From Bacteroidia bacterium (GTDB lineage Bacteria; Bacteroidota; Bacteroidia; J057), in NCBI GenBank assembly GCA_033391075.1, contig JAWPMV010000001.1:5456001-5520000 (forward strand): a stretch of 64,000 nucleotides of DNA, given 5' to 3'. This document shows positions 56,815 through 64,000 of the stretch, one piece after another. Position 1 is the stretch's first letter; every line of letters starts with the position of its first letter. The position numbers and the translations under genes are program-made. The notes under the pieces were generated by a model. The model was not told the DNA's origin and did not search any database. It saw nothing but the letters and a program-made list of their open reading frames with translations.

Positions 56815-59800
56815 ATGAATTCTTTAAAGATCTCTATCTATTTGAGTTGTCTTTTTCTCTTAATAGGTATTGGCAACTCCTTATTTGCTACAAATCCTGT
56901 AGATACGCGTCTGATGCACAGCCCGGCAATCAGCGAAAATCATATCGCCTTTATATATGCGGAAGATCTCTGGATTGCCAATCGAGATGGCAGCAATCCC
57001 AAACGTCTGACGATAGATGAAGGAGTTGAACAGAATCCGGTTTTTTCTCCGGATGGTAGCAAGATTGCATTTACAGCTGAGTATGATGGGAATCTGGATG
57101 TCTTTATCATTCCGGTTTCAGGAGGTGTCCCCCAAAGACTTACCTGGCATCCTTATCAGGATCTGGTTCGGGATTTCACGCCGGACGGAAAACATCTCAT
57201 GTTTGCTTCTCAAAGAAGTACTTTCACCAATCGCTATATCCAACTTTATACCGTACCGGTAGAAGGAGGTCAAATTGAAAAACTTCCCATTCCCAATGCT
57301 TTTCATGCATCCTATTCTCCCGATGGGAAATATATTGCTTATACACCAATCCCTGATCGTTTTGGTCAGTGGAAAAATTACCGCGGAGGAACCCAGACTC
57401 GTATCTGGATTTACAATGTCAAAAATCATGAAGTAGAAGAAATCCCTAAAACAGAAGGGGGTAGCAATGATGCCTATCCTGTATGGATCGGAAATAAAGT
57501 TTATTTCAATAGTGATCGCGATGGAGAATTCAATCTCTACTCCTATGACCCCAAAAGCAAAAAAGTTAGTCAGCATTCTGAATACGAAGACTTCCCGGTT
57601 TCTGACATAGACGCAGGAGCTTCAGGACTTATTTATGAACAAGCTGGTTATCTCCACACTTTCGATCCTGCCAGCAATTCCCATAATAAGCTTAAGATTG
57701 GAATTTCGACGGATCTCCTTGAACTCCGCCCAAGATATGTTTCCGGTTCTCGCTATCTGAGAAGTGCAGCTATTTCTCCTTCCGGAGCCCGAGCAGTTTT
57801 TGATTTCAGAGGAGATATAGTTACAGTTCCCGCAAAGAAAGGAGACCCTAAAAACCTGACAGAAAGCCAGGGTACCCATGAGAAATATCCGCAATGGTCA
57901 CCGGATGGTAAGTACATTGCCTATTTCTCGGATGCAAGTGGGGAATATGCCTTACACCTGAAAAGTCAGACTTCCTCTGAAAAAGATAAGTCATTTGCCC
58001 TCAATGGCAGCGGATTTTATGCTTCGATTCACTGGTCGCCAGATAGCAAAAAGTTAAGCTTTATCGATAATGGCCGAAAACTCTATATGCTGGATATAGA
58101 AAGTGGAGCTACCAAAGAAATCGATGAAGACCGCATGTATGTGCCGGGTCCATTCAGAGACCTTTTTGGCTCCTGGTCTCATGATTCCAAGTGGATAGCA
58201 TATACCATTATCAGTGAGAACAATTATGAGAGAGCTTATCTCTATTCTTTGGATCAAAGCAAGTCCTTTGCCCTCTCTGATGGTCTTTCTAGTGTGAGTG
58301 ATCCGGTATTTGATCCTGGTGGAAAGTACATATATATGCTGGCTTCAACGGATGCAGGTCCTGTAGTAAACTGGTTTGACCAGTCCAACAATGACATGCT
58401 CATGAGCAATTCTATTTACCTGGCAACTTTACAAAATGAGGTATTCTCTCCTTTCGCCAAAGAAAATGATGAAGAGGAGGTAAAAGAGGAAAAAGAAGAA
58501 GAGAAAGAGGAGAAAGCAGAAGAAAAAGAAAGTTTCAGAATTGACCTGGAAGGAATCGAAAATCGCATCATTGACATTCCACTTCGTTCGGGCATGTATA
58601 CAAACCTGACTGTTGCCGGAGAAGGGGAGATTTATTACCTCTCTCAAAGTCCGGGATTCAGAGGACCGACCATGCTTCACAAATACGATTTAAAAAAGCG
58701 CGAGAACAAAGAACTCATGCCTGCTAACTGGTTCCAAATCTCTGCAAACGGCAAAAAAATGTTGTTGGCAAGTCGGGGGAGCTGGAGCATCACAGGAGTA
58801 GGAGCGAAACCTGAAGGCAGTCTGAATACAGCAGCCATTCGTGTTAAAATTGATCCTAAAGCTGAATGGAAAAACATCTTCAATGAAGCATGGAGAGTAA
58901 ACCGTGACTATTTCTATGATCCCGGATATCATGGTGCGGATTGGAATGCCATGAAAGCCAAATATGAAGTCTTTCTGGATGACATCAGTTGCCGAAGCGA
59001 TCTTTATAATGTCATGCGACGAATGTGTAGTGAGTTGGCTGTTGGACATCATCGCTTTCAGGGAACCGGCGACAGACTCAATAATCCGGACCGGGTAAGT
59101 GGTGGCTTATTGGGCGCCGACTATCAGGTAAATAAAGGTCGTTATCAAATCAAGAAGATTTACGGTGGTCTCAATTGGACCCCGGACCTACGCTCTCCCT
59201 TGACAGAGCCTGGAGTCAATATCAAAGAAGGAGAATATCTACTGGCAGTAAATGGAAAAGAAATTAGTGCCAATCAGAACCTCTACAGCTTCTTTGAAAA
59301 TACAGCCGAGAAGATCATTGACCTTACTGTTGGACCGAATCCAAATATGACAGACTCACGCACAGTCAAGGTTGTTCCACTTAGAAATGAATGGGCACTC
59401 AGAAACAGAGATTGGGTAGAAGGAAATATGAAAAAAGTTCACGAAGCCACAAACGGGCAAGTAGCTTATGTCTATGTACCCAATACTGCCTATGCAGGAC
59501 ATCAGTATTTCAAACGATATTTCTTTCCTCAAGCCGATAAAAAAGCCATTATTGTAGACGAGAGATTCAATGGTGGGGGGCAGTTAGCTGATTACTATAT
59601 AGATATGCTTAAAAAGCCCTACCAATCTCATTGGAAGTTCCGATACGGAAAAGACCTGAAAGCTCCCAGTGCTTCGATTCAGGGACCCAAGGTATTGTTG
59701 GTAGATGAAACCGCAGGTTCAGGAGGAGACTATTTCCCCTGGATGTTCCGCAAATTTGGATTGGGTAAACTGATTGGTAAAAGAACCTGGGGAGGCCTGG

Positions 59801-60063
59801 TAGGTGTCCTGGGCTATCCGGAATTTATTGACGGAGGTTCGGTTACGGCTCCTAATGTAGCTTTCTACACAGAAGAAGAAGGCTATGGGATAGAGAATGT
59901 AGGGATTGCTCCTGATATTGAAGTTGAGCAATTGCCCAAAGAAGTAATTGCTGGCAAGGATCCACAGTTGGAAAAAGCGATAGAGGTAATTCTACAAGAA
60001 TTAAAAGCAAATCCACCCAAAGATTATAAGACTCCTGACTTTCCAACAAGGGTCAGGAAGTAA
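56815..60063 (+). CDS. Exported tricorn-type protease (WD/propeller, PDZ, S41 peptidase)
   Basis: 1082 residues with signal peptide (ending SLFAT). The first 500 residues form beta-propeller repeats with SPDGSKIAF / TPDGKHLMF / SPDGKYIAY motifs; then a tricorn core, a PDZ domain (about 770-850) and the S41 peptidase domain. Catalytic Ser969 is in the ETAGSGGD motif and His746 in the VGHHRFQG segment, matching the tricorn charge relay. Tricorn degrades peptides from larger proteases. Signal peptide puts it in the periplasm. Odd feature: a Glu/Lys-rich low-complexity insert at about 550-575 (58450-58535), likely a flexible linker. Confidence 0.9.
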   Translation: MNSLKISIYLSCLFLLIGIGNSLFATNPVDTRLMHSPAISENHIAFIYAEDLWIANRDGSNPKRLTIDEGVEQNPVFSPDGSKIAFTAEYDGNLDVFIIPVSGGVPQRLTWHPYQDLVRDFTPDGKHLMFASQRSTFTNRYIQLYTVPVEGGQIEKLPIPNAFHASYSPDGKYIAYTPIPDRFGQWKNYRGGTQTRIWIYNVKNHEVEEIPKTEGGSNDAYPVWIGNKVYFNSDRDGEFNLYSYDPKSKKVSQHSEYEDFPVSDIDAGASGLIYEQAGYLHTFDPASNSHNKLKIGISTDLLELRPRYVSGSRYLRSAAISPSGARAVFDFRGDIVTVPAKKGDPKNLTESQGTHEKYPQWSPDGKYIAYFSDASGEYALHLKSQTSSEKDKSFALNGSGFYASIHWSPDSKKLSFIDNGRKLYMLDIESGATKEIDEDRMYVPGPFRDLFGSWSHDSKWIAYTIISENNYERAYLYSLDQSKSFALSDGLSSVSDPVFDPGGKYIYMLASTDAGPVVNWFDQSNNDMLMSNSIYLATLQNEVFSPFAKENDEEEVKEEKEEEKEEKAEEKESFRIDLEGIENRIIDIPLRSGMYTNLTVAGEGEIYYLSQSPGFRGPTMLHKYDLKKRENKELMPANWFQISANGKKMLLASRGSWSITGVGAKPEGSLNTAAIRVKIDPKAEWKNIFNEAWRVNRDYFYDPGYHGADWNAMKAKYEVFLDDISCRSDLYNVMRRMCSELAVGHHRFQGTGDRLNNPDRVSGGLLGADYQVNKGRYQIKKIYGGLNWTPDLRSPLTEPGVNIKEGEYLLAVNGKEISANQNLYSFFENTAEKIIDLTVGPNPNMTDSRTVKVVPLRNEWALRNRDWVEGNMKKVHEATNGQVAYVYVPNTAYAGHQYFKRYFFPQADKKAIIVDERFNGGGQLADYYIDMLKKPYQSHWKFRYGKDLKAPSASIQGPKVLLVDETAGSGGDYFPWMFRKFGLGKLIGKRTWGGLVGVLGYPEFIDGGSVTAPNVAFYTEEEGYGIENVGIAPDIEVEQLPKEVIAGKDPQLEKAIEVILQELKANPPKDYKTPDFPTRVRK

Positions 60064-60084
60064 ATAGATATAGCAGAATTTTGA

Positions 60085-60120
60085 GCGGGAGTGTTAAATG
60101 ATTTTATTTAATACTCCCGC
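60085..60120. repeat. Strong 15-bp hairpin between tricorn and serine-hydrolase genes
   Basis: GCGGGAGTGTTAAAT (60085-60099) pairs with ATTTAATACTCCCGC (60106-60120) through 14 Watson-Crick pairs and one G-T, with loop GATTTT. No U-run follows, so it may be a weak terminator, an RNA-stabilising element or a processing site. Confidence 0.8.
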
Positions 60121-60154
60121 AAATCATATACTCATTTCGCCTAATAATAAAAGG

Positions 60155-61660
60155 ATGCGATACTCTGGACCACTAGCTTTTACCTTCCTCATTTTTCTCT
60201 CATTTTTCATTTCCTGTAAAGAGAACGTGAGCACTGAAATGACCATCGACCAGAAAATAGACGATCTCCTCTCTCAGGCATATGAAAAACAAATTTTCAA
60301 TGGTACTGTCCTGATAGCCAAAAAAGGAGAAGTTGTTTATAAAGGAGCCTATGGCCTCAGCAATATTGATCCAGAAACTCCCATGAAAGTGGAGAATATT
60401 TTCCGTCTGGCTTCTGTCAGCAAGCAGTTTACCTGCATGACCATTATGATGCTCAAAGAAGAAGGCAAGTTGGACTATGATCAGGATGTAAAAGATTTCA
60501 TACCAGAACTTCCCTATGAAGGCATTACCCTCAGACATCTGATGAACCATACTTCAGGCATACCGGATTATGTCGAACTCTTTGATGTAAATTGGAAAAC
60601 AGATCTGGAAGATGATGATCCGGCGAAGCTTATAAAAGGGAATGATCATATGCTCTCTTTATTGGTTGAGCATAAACCTGAAAGGAAATTTGCTCCTGGC
60701 GAGAAATGGGAATACAGCAATAGCGCTTATCTATGCCTTGCCATTGTCACGGAAAGAGTCTCTGGCATTTCCTTTTCCAATTTCGCCAAAGAGAGAATTT
60801 TCGATCCCTTAGGAATGAGTAGCACCTCTTTTTATGATTTCGTTCCAGGACCTGATCCCAATATGCCCCTACGTGCATTCGGCTTTACAAAAAGATTAGA
60901 TGGTACACGTAGTTACAATGACACTCATTATCTCAATTCAGTCAAAGGGGATGGCGGGATTTTCTCAACGGTAGAAGATTTGTATAAATGGGATCGTGCC
61001 CTTTACACAGAAAAACTGGTAAAAAAAGAGACCCTTGAAGAAGCATTCACCCCCGGGAAACTGGCTAATGGAGAATTGCATGACTACGGCTTTGGTTGGA
61101 CCATCGGGAAATCTATATCAGGAAAGAAAACCGTTGCTCATGGAGGAGGCTGGGTCGGTTTTCGCACCTATATACATAGAGAAATAGAAGAGGACCATAG
61201 CATCATTTTCCTCAGCAACCATACCAGCAATTATATGGAACCCCTTCTTTATCAACTAAAGAATATTCTCCATGGAAAATCCTATATCATTCCCAAAGAA
61301 ATGACCTTTGAGAAAATTGGAAAGAGTTATTTCGAAGAGGGAGTTGATGCAGGAATGGAAAAATATAAAGAACTGAAAGCAGATTTGGATAAAAATGCTA
61401 TGTGGGGAGCTGAATTCGACCTTTGGTACCTGGCAAATGTCCTGAAAGAGGAAGATAAATCGGAAGAAGCCCTGAGCATTTTACAATTGATTATAGATGA
61501 ATATGCGGAGAAACCCGGTCCATACCTGAGGGATATGGGAAATATTCAAGGCGAAATGGGTAACAAAGAGCTTGCCCTCAAGCACTATGAATTGGCCCTG
61601 AATGCTGACCCAAACATCACGGGAGTGAAAAACAAAATCCAGGAATTACAAGAGAATTAG
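60155..61660 (+). CDS. Serine-hydrolase lipoprotein (class C beta-lactamase/DD-peptidase-like) with TPR tail
   Basis: 501 residues from the ATG at 60155; the upstream codons of the same frame run through the intergenic hairpin. The lipobox FISCKE makes it a lipoprotein. The serine-hydrolase domain has Ser87-x-x-Lys90 (SVSK), Tyr187-x-Asn189 (YSN) and the HGGG triad element, typical of the beta-lactamase/PBP4-AmpH-like family. It may cleave D-amino-acid peptides or esters rather than beta-lactams. Residues about 380-500 are helical with TPR-like pairs (EEALSILQLIIDEY, KELALKHYELALN). It is the first of three closely packed exported genes. Confidence 0.87.
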   Translation: MRYSGPLAFTFLIFLSFFISCKENVSTEMTIDQKIDDLLSQAYEKQIFNGTVLIAKKGEVVYKGAYGLSNIDPETPMKVENIFRLASVSKQFTCMTIMMLKEEGKLDYDQDVKDFIPELPYEGITLRHLMNHTSGIPDYVELFDVNWKTDLEDDDPAKLIKGNDHMLSLLVEHKPERKFAPGEKWEYSNSAYLCLAIVTERVSGISFSNFAKERIFDPLGMSSTSFYDFVPGPDPNMPLRAFGFTKRLDGTRSYNDTHYLNSVKGDGGIFSTVEDLYKWDRALYTEKLVKKETLEEAFTPGKLANGELHDYGFGWTIGKSISGKKTVAHGGGWVGFRTYIHREIEEDHSIIFLSNHTSNYMEPLLYQLKNILHGKSYIIPKEMTFEKIGKSYFEEGVDAGMEKYKELKADLDKNAMWGAEFDLWYLANVLKEEDKSEEALSILQLIIDEYAEKPGPYLRDMGNIQGEMGNKELALKHYELALNADPNITGVKNKIQELQEN

Positions 61661-61673
61661 TATGTATTATATC

Positions 61674-62156
61674 ATGAAAAAACTACTCATCGCTTTATGC
61701 ATTGGACTCCTCATGTTGAGTTGCTCCGAGAGCAAAGAATTTAATCCAGAGGAATACCAGATAAAATCCCGTAAAGAAATCCGCGCAACCTGGGATCAAT
61801 TTATCCAGGCCTGGGAAGCCGAGGATGCAAAAAAACTCATGACCTTTTACACCATCGATGGAATCAATATTCCTCCCAATTCAGATATCAAAATGGGCCG
61901 AGCTTCCATACAGGAATTTTATGAGACGCTTTTTGGGATGAATATCCGCTCAGATTACGAGCATTCTATTGATCAAATTCAGATCATCGATCAACATGCC
62001 ATCGAGCAAGGACATTTTCAGGTCAATTGGGTACGCAATGATAGTACAGATTGGGTATTCGATGCTCGCAGCATGACCCACTGGATCAAAGACCAAGATG
62101 GAGACTGGAAGATTCAGGAATTCATGTTTAATCAAGCAGCAAGTCAAAACGAATAA
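61674..62156 (+). CDS. SnoaL/DUF4440-like lipoprotein
   Basis: 160 residues from the ATG at 61674 (an ATG at 61662 would only lengthen the signal peptide by four residues). Lipobox LMLSCSE at about 14-20. The mature part has the NTF2-like fold of the SnoaL/DUF4440 group: AWEAEDAKKLMTFYTIDGINIPP, GRASIQEFYE and KDQDGDWKIQEFMFN. Such domains bind small molecules or act as isomerases; no catalytic residue is evident. It begins only 1-13 bases after the serine hydrolase gene, so translation is probably coupled. Confidence 0.82.
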   Translation: MKKLLIALCIGLLMLSCSESKEFNPEEYQIKSRKEIRATWDQFIQAWEAEDAKKLMTFYTIDGINIPPNSDIKMGRASIQEFYETLFGMNIRSDYEHSIDQIQIIDQHAIEQGHFQVNWVRNDSTDWVFDARSMTHWIKDQDGDWKIQEFMFNQAASQNE

Positions 62157-62168
62157 AAGCTCAGATAG

Positions 62169-63284
62169 ATGTTCAAAACTATTCTTGTAAGCCTGATGCT
62201 ACTTTCTTTCCTTTCACCAGGCAAATCCCAAAACTCAGTAAGTCAAAAGCCCATGAAAATTGCGGTAGTCGGCCTGGTTCATACCCATGTGCATTGGATA
62301 TTAGGGAGAGCAGATGATGGCGATTTTGAGTTGGTAGGGATCGTGGAGCCCAATAAAGAACTGGCTCAACGCTATCTCAAACAGTATGGGATGAGTATGG
62401 ATCTGGTCTATGATTCTTTGGAGGAATTATTGGCCGAAAAAAAGCCTGAAGCCGTGACAGCTTTCAATACCATTAGAGACCACCTTTCGGTAGTCGAAAT
62501 TTGTGCTCCCAAAGGCATACATGTGATGGTCGAAAAGCCTTTGGCTGTGAGTCTGGATCATGCTCGTAAAATGGAGGCACTGGCAAAGAAGCACAAGATT
62601 CATCTACTCACCAATTATGAGACTACCTGGTACGGGACTAACCATAAAACCTATGAACTCCTTGAGAAAGAATCGGATACTTTTGGAGACATAAGAAAAA
62701 TGGTCATCCATGATGGCCATCCGGGTCCCAAAGAAATTGGGGTAGATGAAGAATTTCTCGTTTGGCTAACTGATCCCTATTGGAATGGAGCCGGAGCCCT
62801 TACCGATTTTGGTTGCTATGGTGCGAATCTGAGTACCTGGCTAATGAAAGGAGAAAAACCCATAGCTGTCAGCGCCATTACCCAGCAAATAAAACCCCAT
62901 ATCTATCCGAAAGTGGATGATGAAGCGACCATTATAGTTACCTATCCCAAAGCCCAGACCATCATTCAGGCCAGCTGGAACTGGAACTACAATCGAAAGG
63001 ATATGGAGGTCTATACAGAAAAAGGTTATATCCATAGCCTCAACAGAGAAGATATGGAGGTCATGCGTTCGGAGAAAGAAGGGGCAAAAAAACAAAAAGT
63101 TGCTGCTCGTAAAGCACCCCTCAATGATCCCTTTTCCTATTTTATGGCCATCATAAGAGGAGAAATAGAAAGTAAACCCTCCGATCTATCAAGCCTCGAG
63201 AATAATATTACCGTGATGGAAATCCTTCAAGCAGCCATCATTTCCGCCAAAGAAGGGAGAGTTGTTCTACTTGAGGAGTTGTGA
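62169..63284 (+). CDS. Gfo/Idh/MocA-family oxidoreductase with signal peptide
   Basis: 371 residues. A hydrophobic N-terminal stretch (MFKTILVSLMLLSFLSPGKSQ) looks like a Sec signal; starting at Met29 instead would give a cytoplasmic protein of normal length. The cofactor loop is VVGLVHTHVH, without the second Gly of GxGxxG, as in some GLxHxHV subgroups. EKPLAVS with Lys123 is the catalytic-cofactor motif; a GFO C-terminal domain follows. Family members oxidise or reduce sugars or sugar-like rings with NAD(P). Third gene of the exported cluster, 12 bases after the previous stop. Confidence 0.85.
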   Translation: MFKTILVSLMLLSFLSPGKSQNSVSQKPMKIAVVGLVHTHVHWILGRADDGDFELVGIVEPNKELAQRYLKQYGMSMDLVYDSLEELLAEKKPEAVTAFNTIRDHLSVVEICAPKGIHVMVEKPLAVSLDHARKMEALAKKHKIHLLTNYETTWYGTNHKTYELLEKESDTFGDIRKMVIHDGHPGPKEIGVDEEFLVWLTDPYWNGAGALTDFGCYGANLSTWLMKGEKPIAVSAITQQIKPHIYPKVDDEATIIVTYPKAQTIIQASWNWNYNRKDMEVYTEKGYIHSLNREDMEVMRSEKEGAKKQKVAARKAPLNDPFSYFMAIIRGEIESKPSDLSSLENNITVMEILQAAIISAKEGRVVLLEEL

Positions 63285-63290
63285 TCCGTT

Positions 63291-63440
63291 TTCCCTCAAA
63301 AAGAATCGAGCCGAGTATCGCAGTTGGATACTCATTGGGCAGATTATAATCTGCCCCTACAATTGACAATTGTTGATTTACTGGCCTGCGCGCACTCCCT
63401 TGTTCGTCAGAACAAGGGAGTGTGGGCTTGAGGCGGTGGG
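63291..63440. repeat. Intergenic repeat module, copy 1
   Basis: 150 bases. Its last 102 bases (63339-63440) match copy 2 with a single mismatch. It contains the palindrome GCAGATTATAATCTGC (63339-63354), ACAATTG-A-CAATTGT (63359-63373) and a stem CACTCCCTTGTTC / GAACAAGGGAGTG with a 4-base loop (63393-63422). Confidence 0.9.
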
Positions 63441-63536
63441 GAGAAAAAGTTTCTCACGCAGGTCATCTCGAAGTTGGAAGGCGTAATGGCCTGCGGGCTG
63501 AGAGATCATGTATTCCAGACGAACCCAAAGGACAAG

Positions 63537-63687
63537 TTCCCTCAAAAAGAATCAACCCGAATATCGGCATTTTGATTCTCTTTGAGCAGATTATAATCTG
63601 CCCCTACAATTGACAATTGTTGATTTACTGGCCTGCGCGCACTCCATTGTTCGTCAGAACAAGGGAGTGTGGGCTTGAGGCGGTGGG
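63537..63687. repeat. Intergenic repeat module, copy 2
   Basis: Direct repeat of copy 1, 96 bases further on. The part 63586-63687 is nearly identical (one change, in the left arm of the third hairpin); the first 49 bases are clearly diverged. All three palindromes are kept. No gene lies in the interval 63285-63696. Confidence 0.9.
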
Positions 63688-63696
63688 TTCGATGGG

Positions 63697-64000
63697 TTAT
63701 TCAGTACTCTCCGGAGCCTCCCCATAGATAAATACATCTACAGAAGAGCCTACATTGAGAGATTCCCCATATTCAGCTTTGGGAACCTGTCGATAGATAA
63801 GTCCTTGCTCATCGGGTTCTCCTCCAGCCCTATAATTAGGAACCAGGTTAAGCCCGATAGATTGGATGAGGTTTACTGCATCTTCGTAGGTAAGTCCCAT
63901 CAAGTCAGGTACTACAACCATTTTGGACCCAATTCCTTGCTTAACTACCACATCTATCTTGGACCCTAATGGCACCCGATCTCCGGGTTTTAATTGCTGA
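63697..64000 (-). CDS. PASTA-domain protein, C-terminal part (5' end outside window)
   Basis: The frame is open to the window edge, so the gene begins beyond it. What is seen: the end of one PASTA domain and a complete second one (VVVPDLMGLTYEDAVNLI ... GLIYRQVPKAEYGESLNVGSSVDVFIYG), then a short acidic tail. PASTA domains bind peptidoglycan fragments or beta-lactams; in Bacteroidota, small exported proteins with an N-terminal membrane helix and three PASTA repeats are common, so that is the likely form. It reads towards the duplicated repeat. Confidence 0.88.
   Translation of the reverse strand, partial: QQLKPGDRVPLGSKIDVVVKQGIGSKMVVVPDLMGLTYEDAVNLIQSIGLNLVPNYRAGGEPDEQGLIYRQVPKAEYGESLNVGSSVDVFIYGEAPESTE

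Noticed and set aside
63422-63613. 63-codon plus-strand frame between the repeat copies
   Set aside because: It lies inside the duplicated palindromic repeat, is Arg/Gly-rich and has no domain; a by-product of the repeat.
63680-63700. GGTTCGATGGG sequence suggestive of a tRNA T-arm
   Set aside because: No acceptor or anticodon arm fits around it; no tRNA was recognised anywhere in the window.

Overview
The window looks like a chromosomal segment of a member of the Bacteroidota, most plausibly a free-living Saprospiria/Lewinella-like lineage (inference). Supporting signs: several secreted proteins end in type IX secretion (T9SS) sorting domains; menaquinone is made by the futalosine route (mqnC); a TPR-linked one-component hybrid kinase/AraC regulator, a DUF5777 protein and a truncated TonB-plug/MG2 protein are present; promoters, where visible, follow the TTTG/TAnnTTTG pattern; Shine-Dalgarno sequences are weak or absent. 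No phage, IS element, CRISPR array, rRNA or tRNA was seen. Both end genes are cut by the window edge.

Layout. 1-7.2 kb: end of a CorC/HlyC-type CBS protein, a PpiD-like membrane-anchored PPIase, a PhzF-family isomerase and a TPR protein carrying an HEYVH metallopeptidase-like motif. 7.3-13.4 kb (minus strand): rhodanese, an orphan exported protein, a T9SS protein paired with a beta-helix protein, and a small TerB-like protein. 13.5-17.5 kb (minus): mqnC, two small exported orphans, a membrane-anchored PKD-like protein and a single-domain response regulator, several followed by clear hairpin terminators. 17.9-24.5 kb: T9SS subtilase with dockerin-like repeats, a helical orphan and a T9SS PKD protein. 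24.5-28.0 kb (minus): PLP dehydratase, small membrane protein, quinone-oxidoreductase-like MDR and D-2-hydroxyacid dehydrogenase. 28.2-39.2 kb: hybrid two-component regulator, peroxiredoxin, GPH-type sugar symporter, MG2/TonB-plug protein, exported GH2 beta-galactosidase; this can work as a small galactoside-use locus without SusC/SusD.

39.2-47.2 kb: esterase, malectin-T9SS protein, an unusual CBM48-HhH fusion, a GT4 glycosyltransferase, and a tight crotonase-like / metY / CoA-binding operon with an ATGA overlap. 47.4-50.0 kb: a compact light-signalling cassette (LOV histidine kinase, lone receiver, receiver-first histidine kinase). 50.0-51.9 kb (minus): DUF5777 outer-membrane-like protein overlapping a di-haem cytochrome c. 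52.0-55.7 kb (minus): a multidomain TIR-like protein with a C-terminal EAD11-like effector-associated domain, next to an ABC exporter. 55.8-64.0 kb: FKBP PPIase, tricorn-type protease, an exported serine hydrolase / SnoaL-like lipoprotein / Gfo-Idh-MocA cluster, a duplicated palindromic intergenic repeat and the end of a PASTA protein.

The strongest candidates for new biology are the TIR/EAD11 protein, whose TIR-like part appears to have lost the usual catalytic glutamate, and the three-gene LOV phosphorelay.
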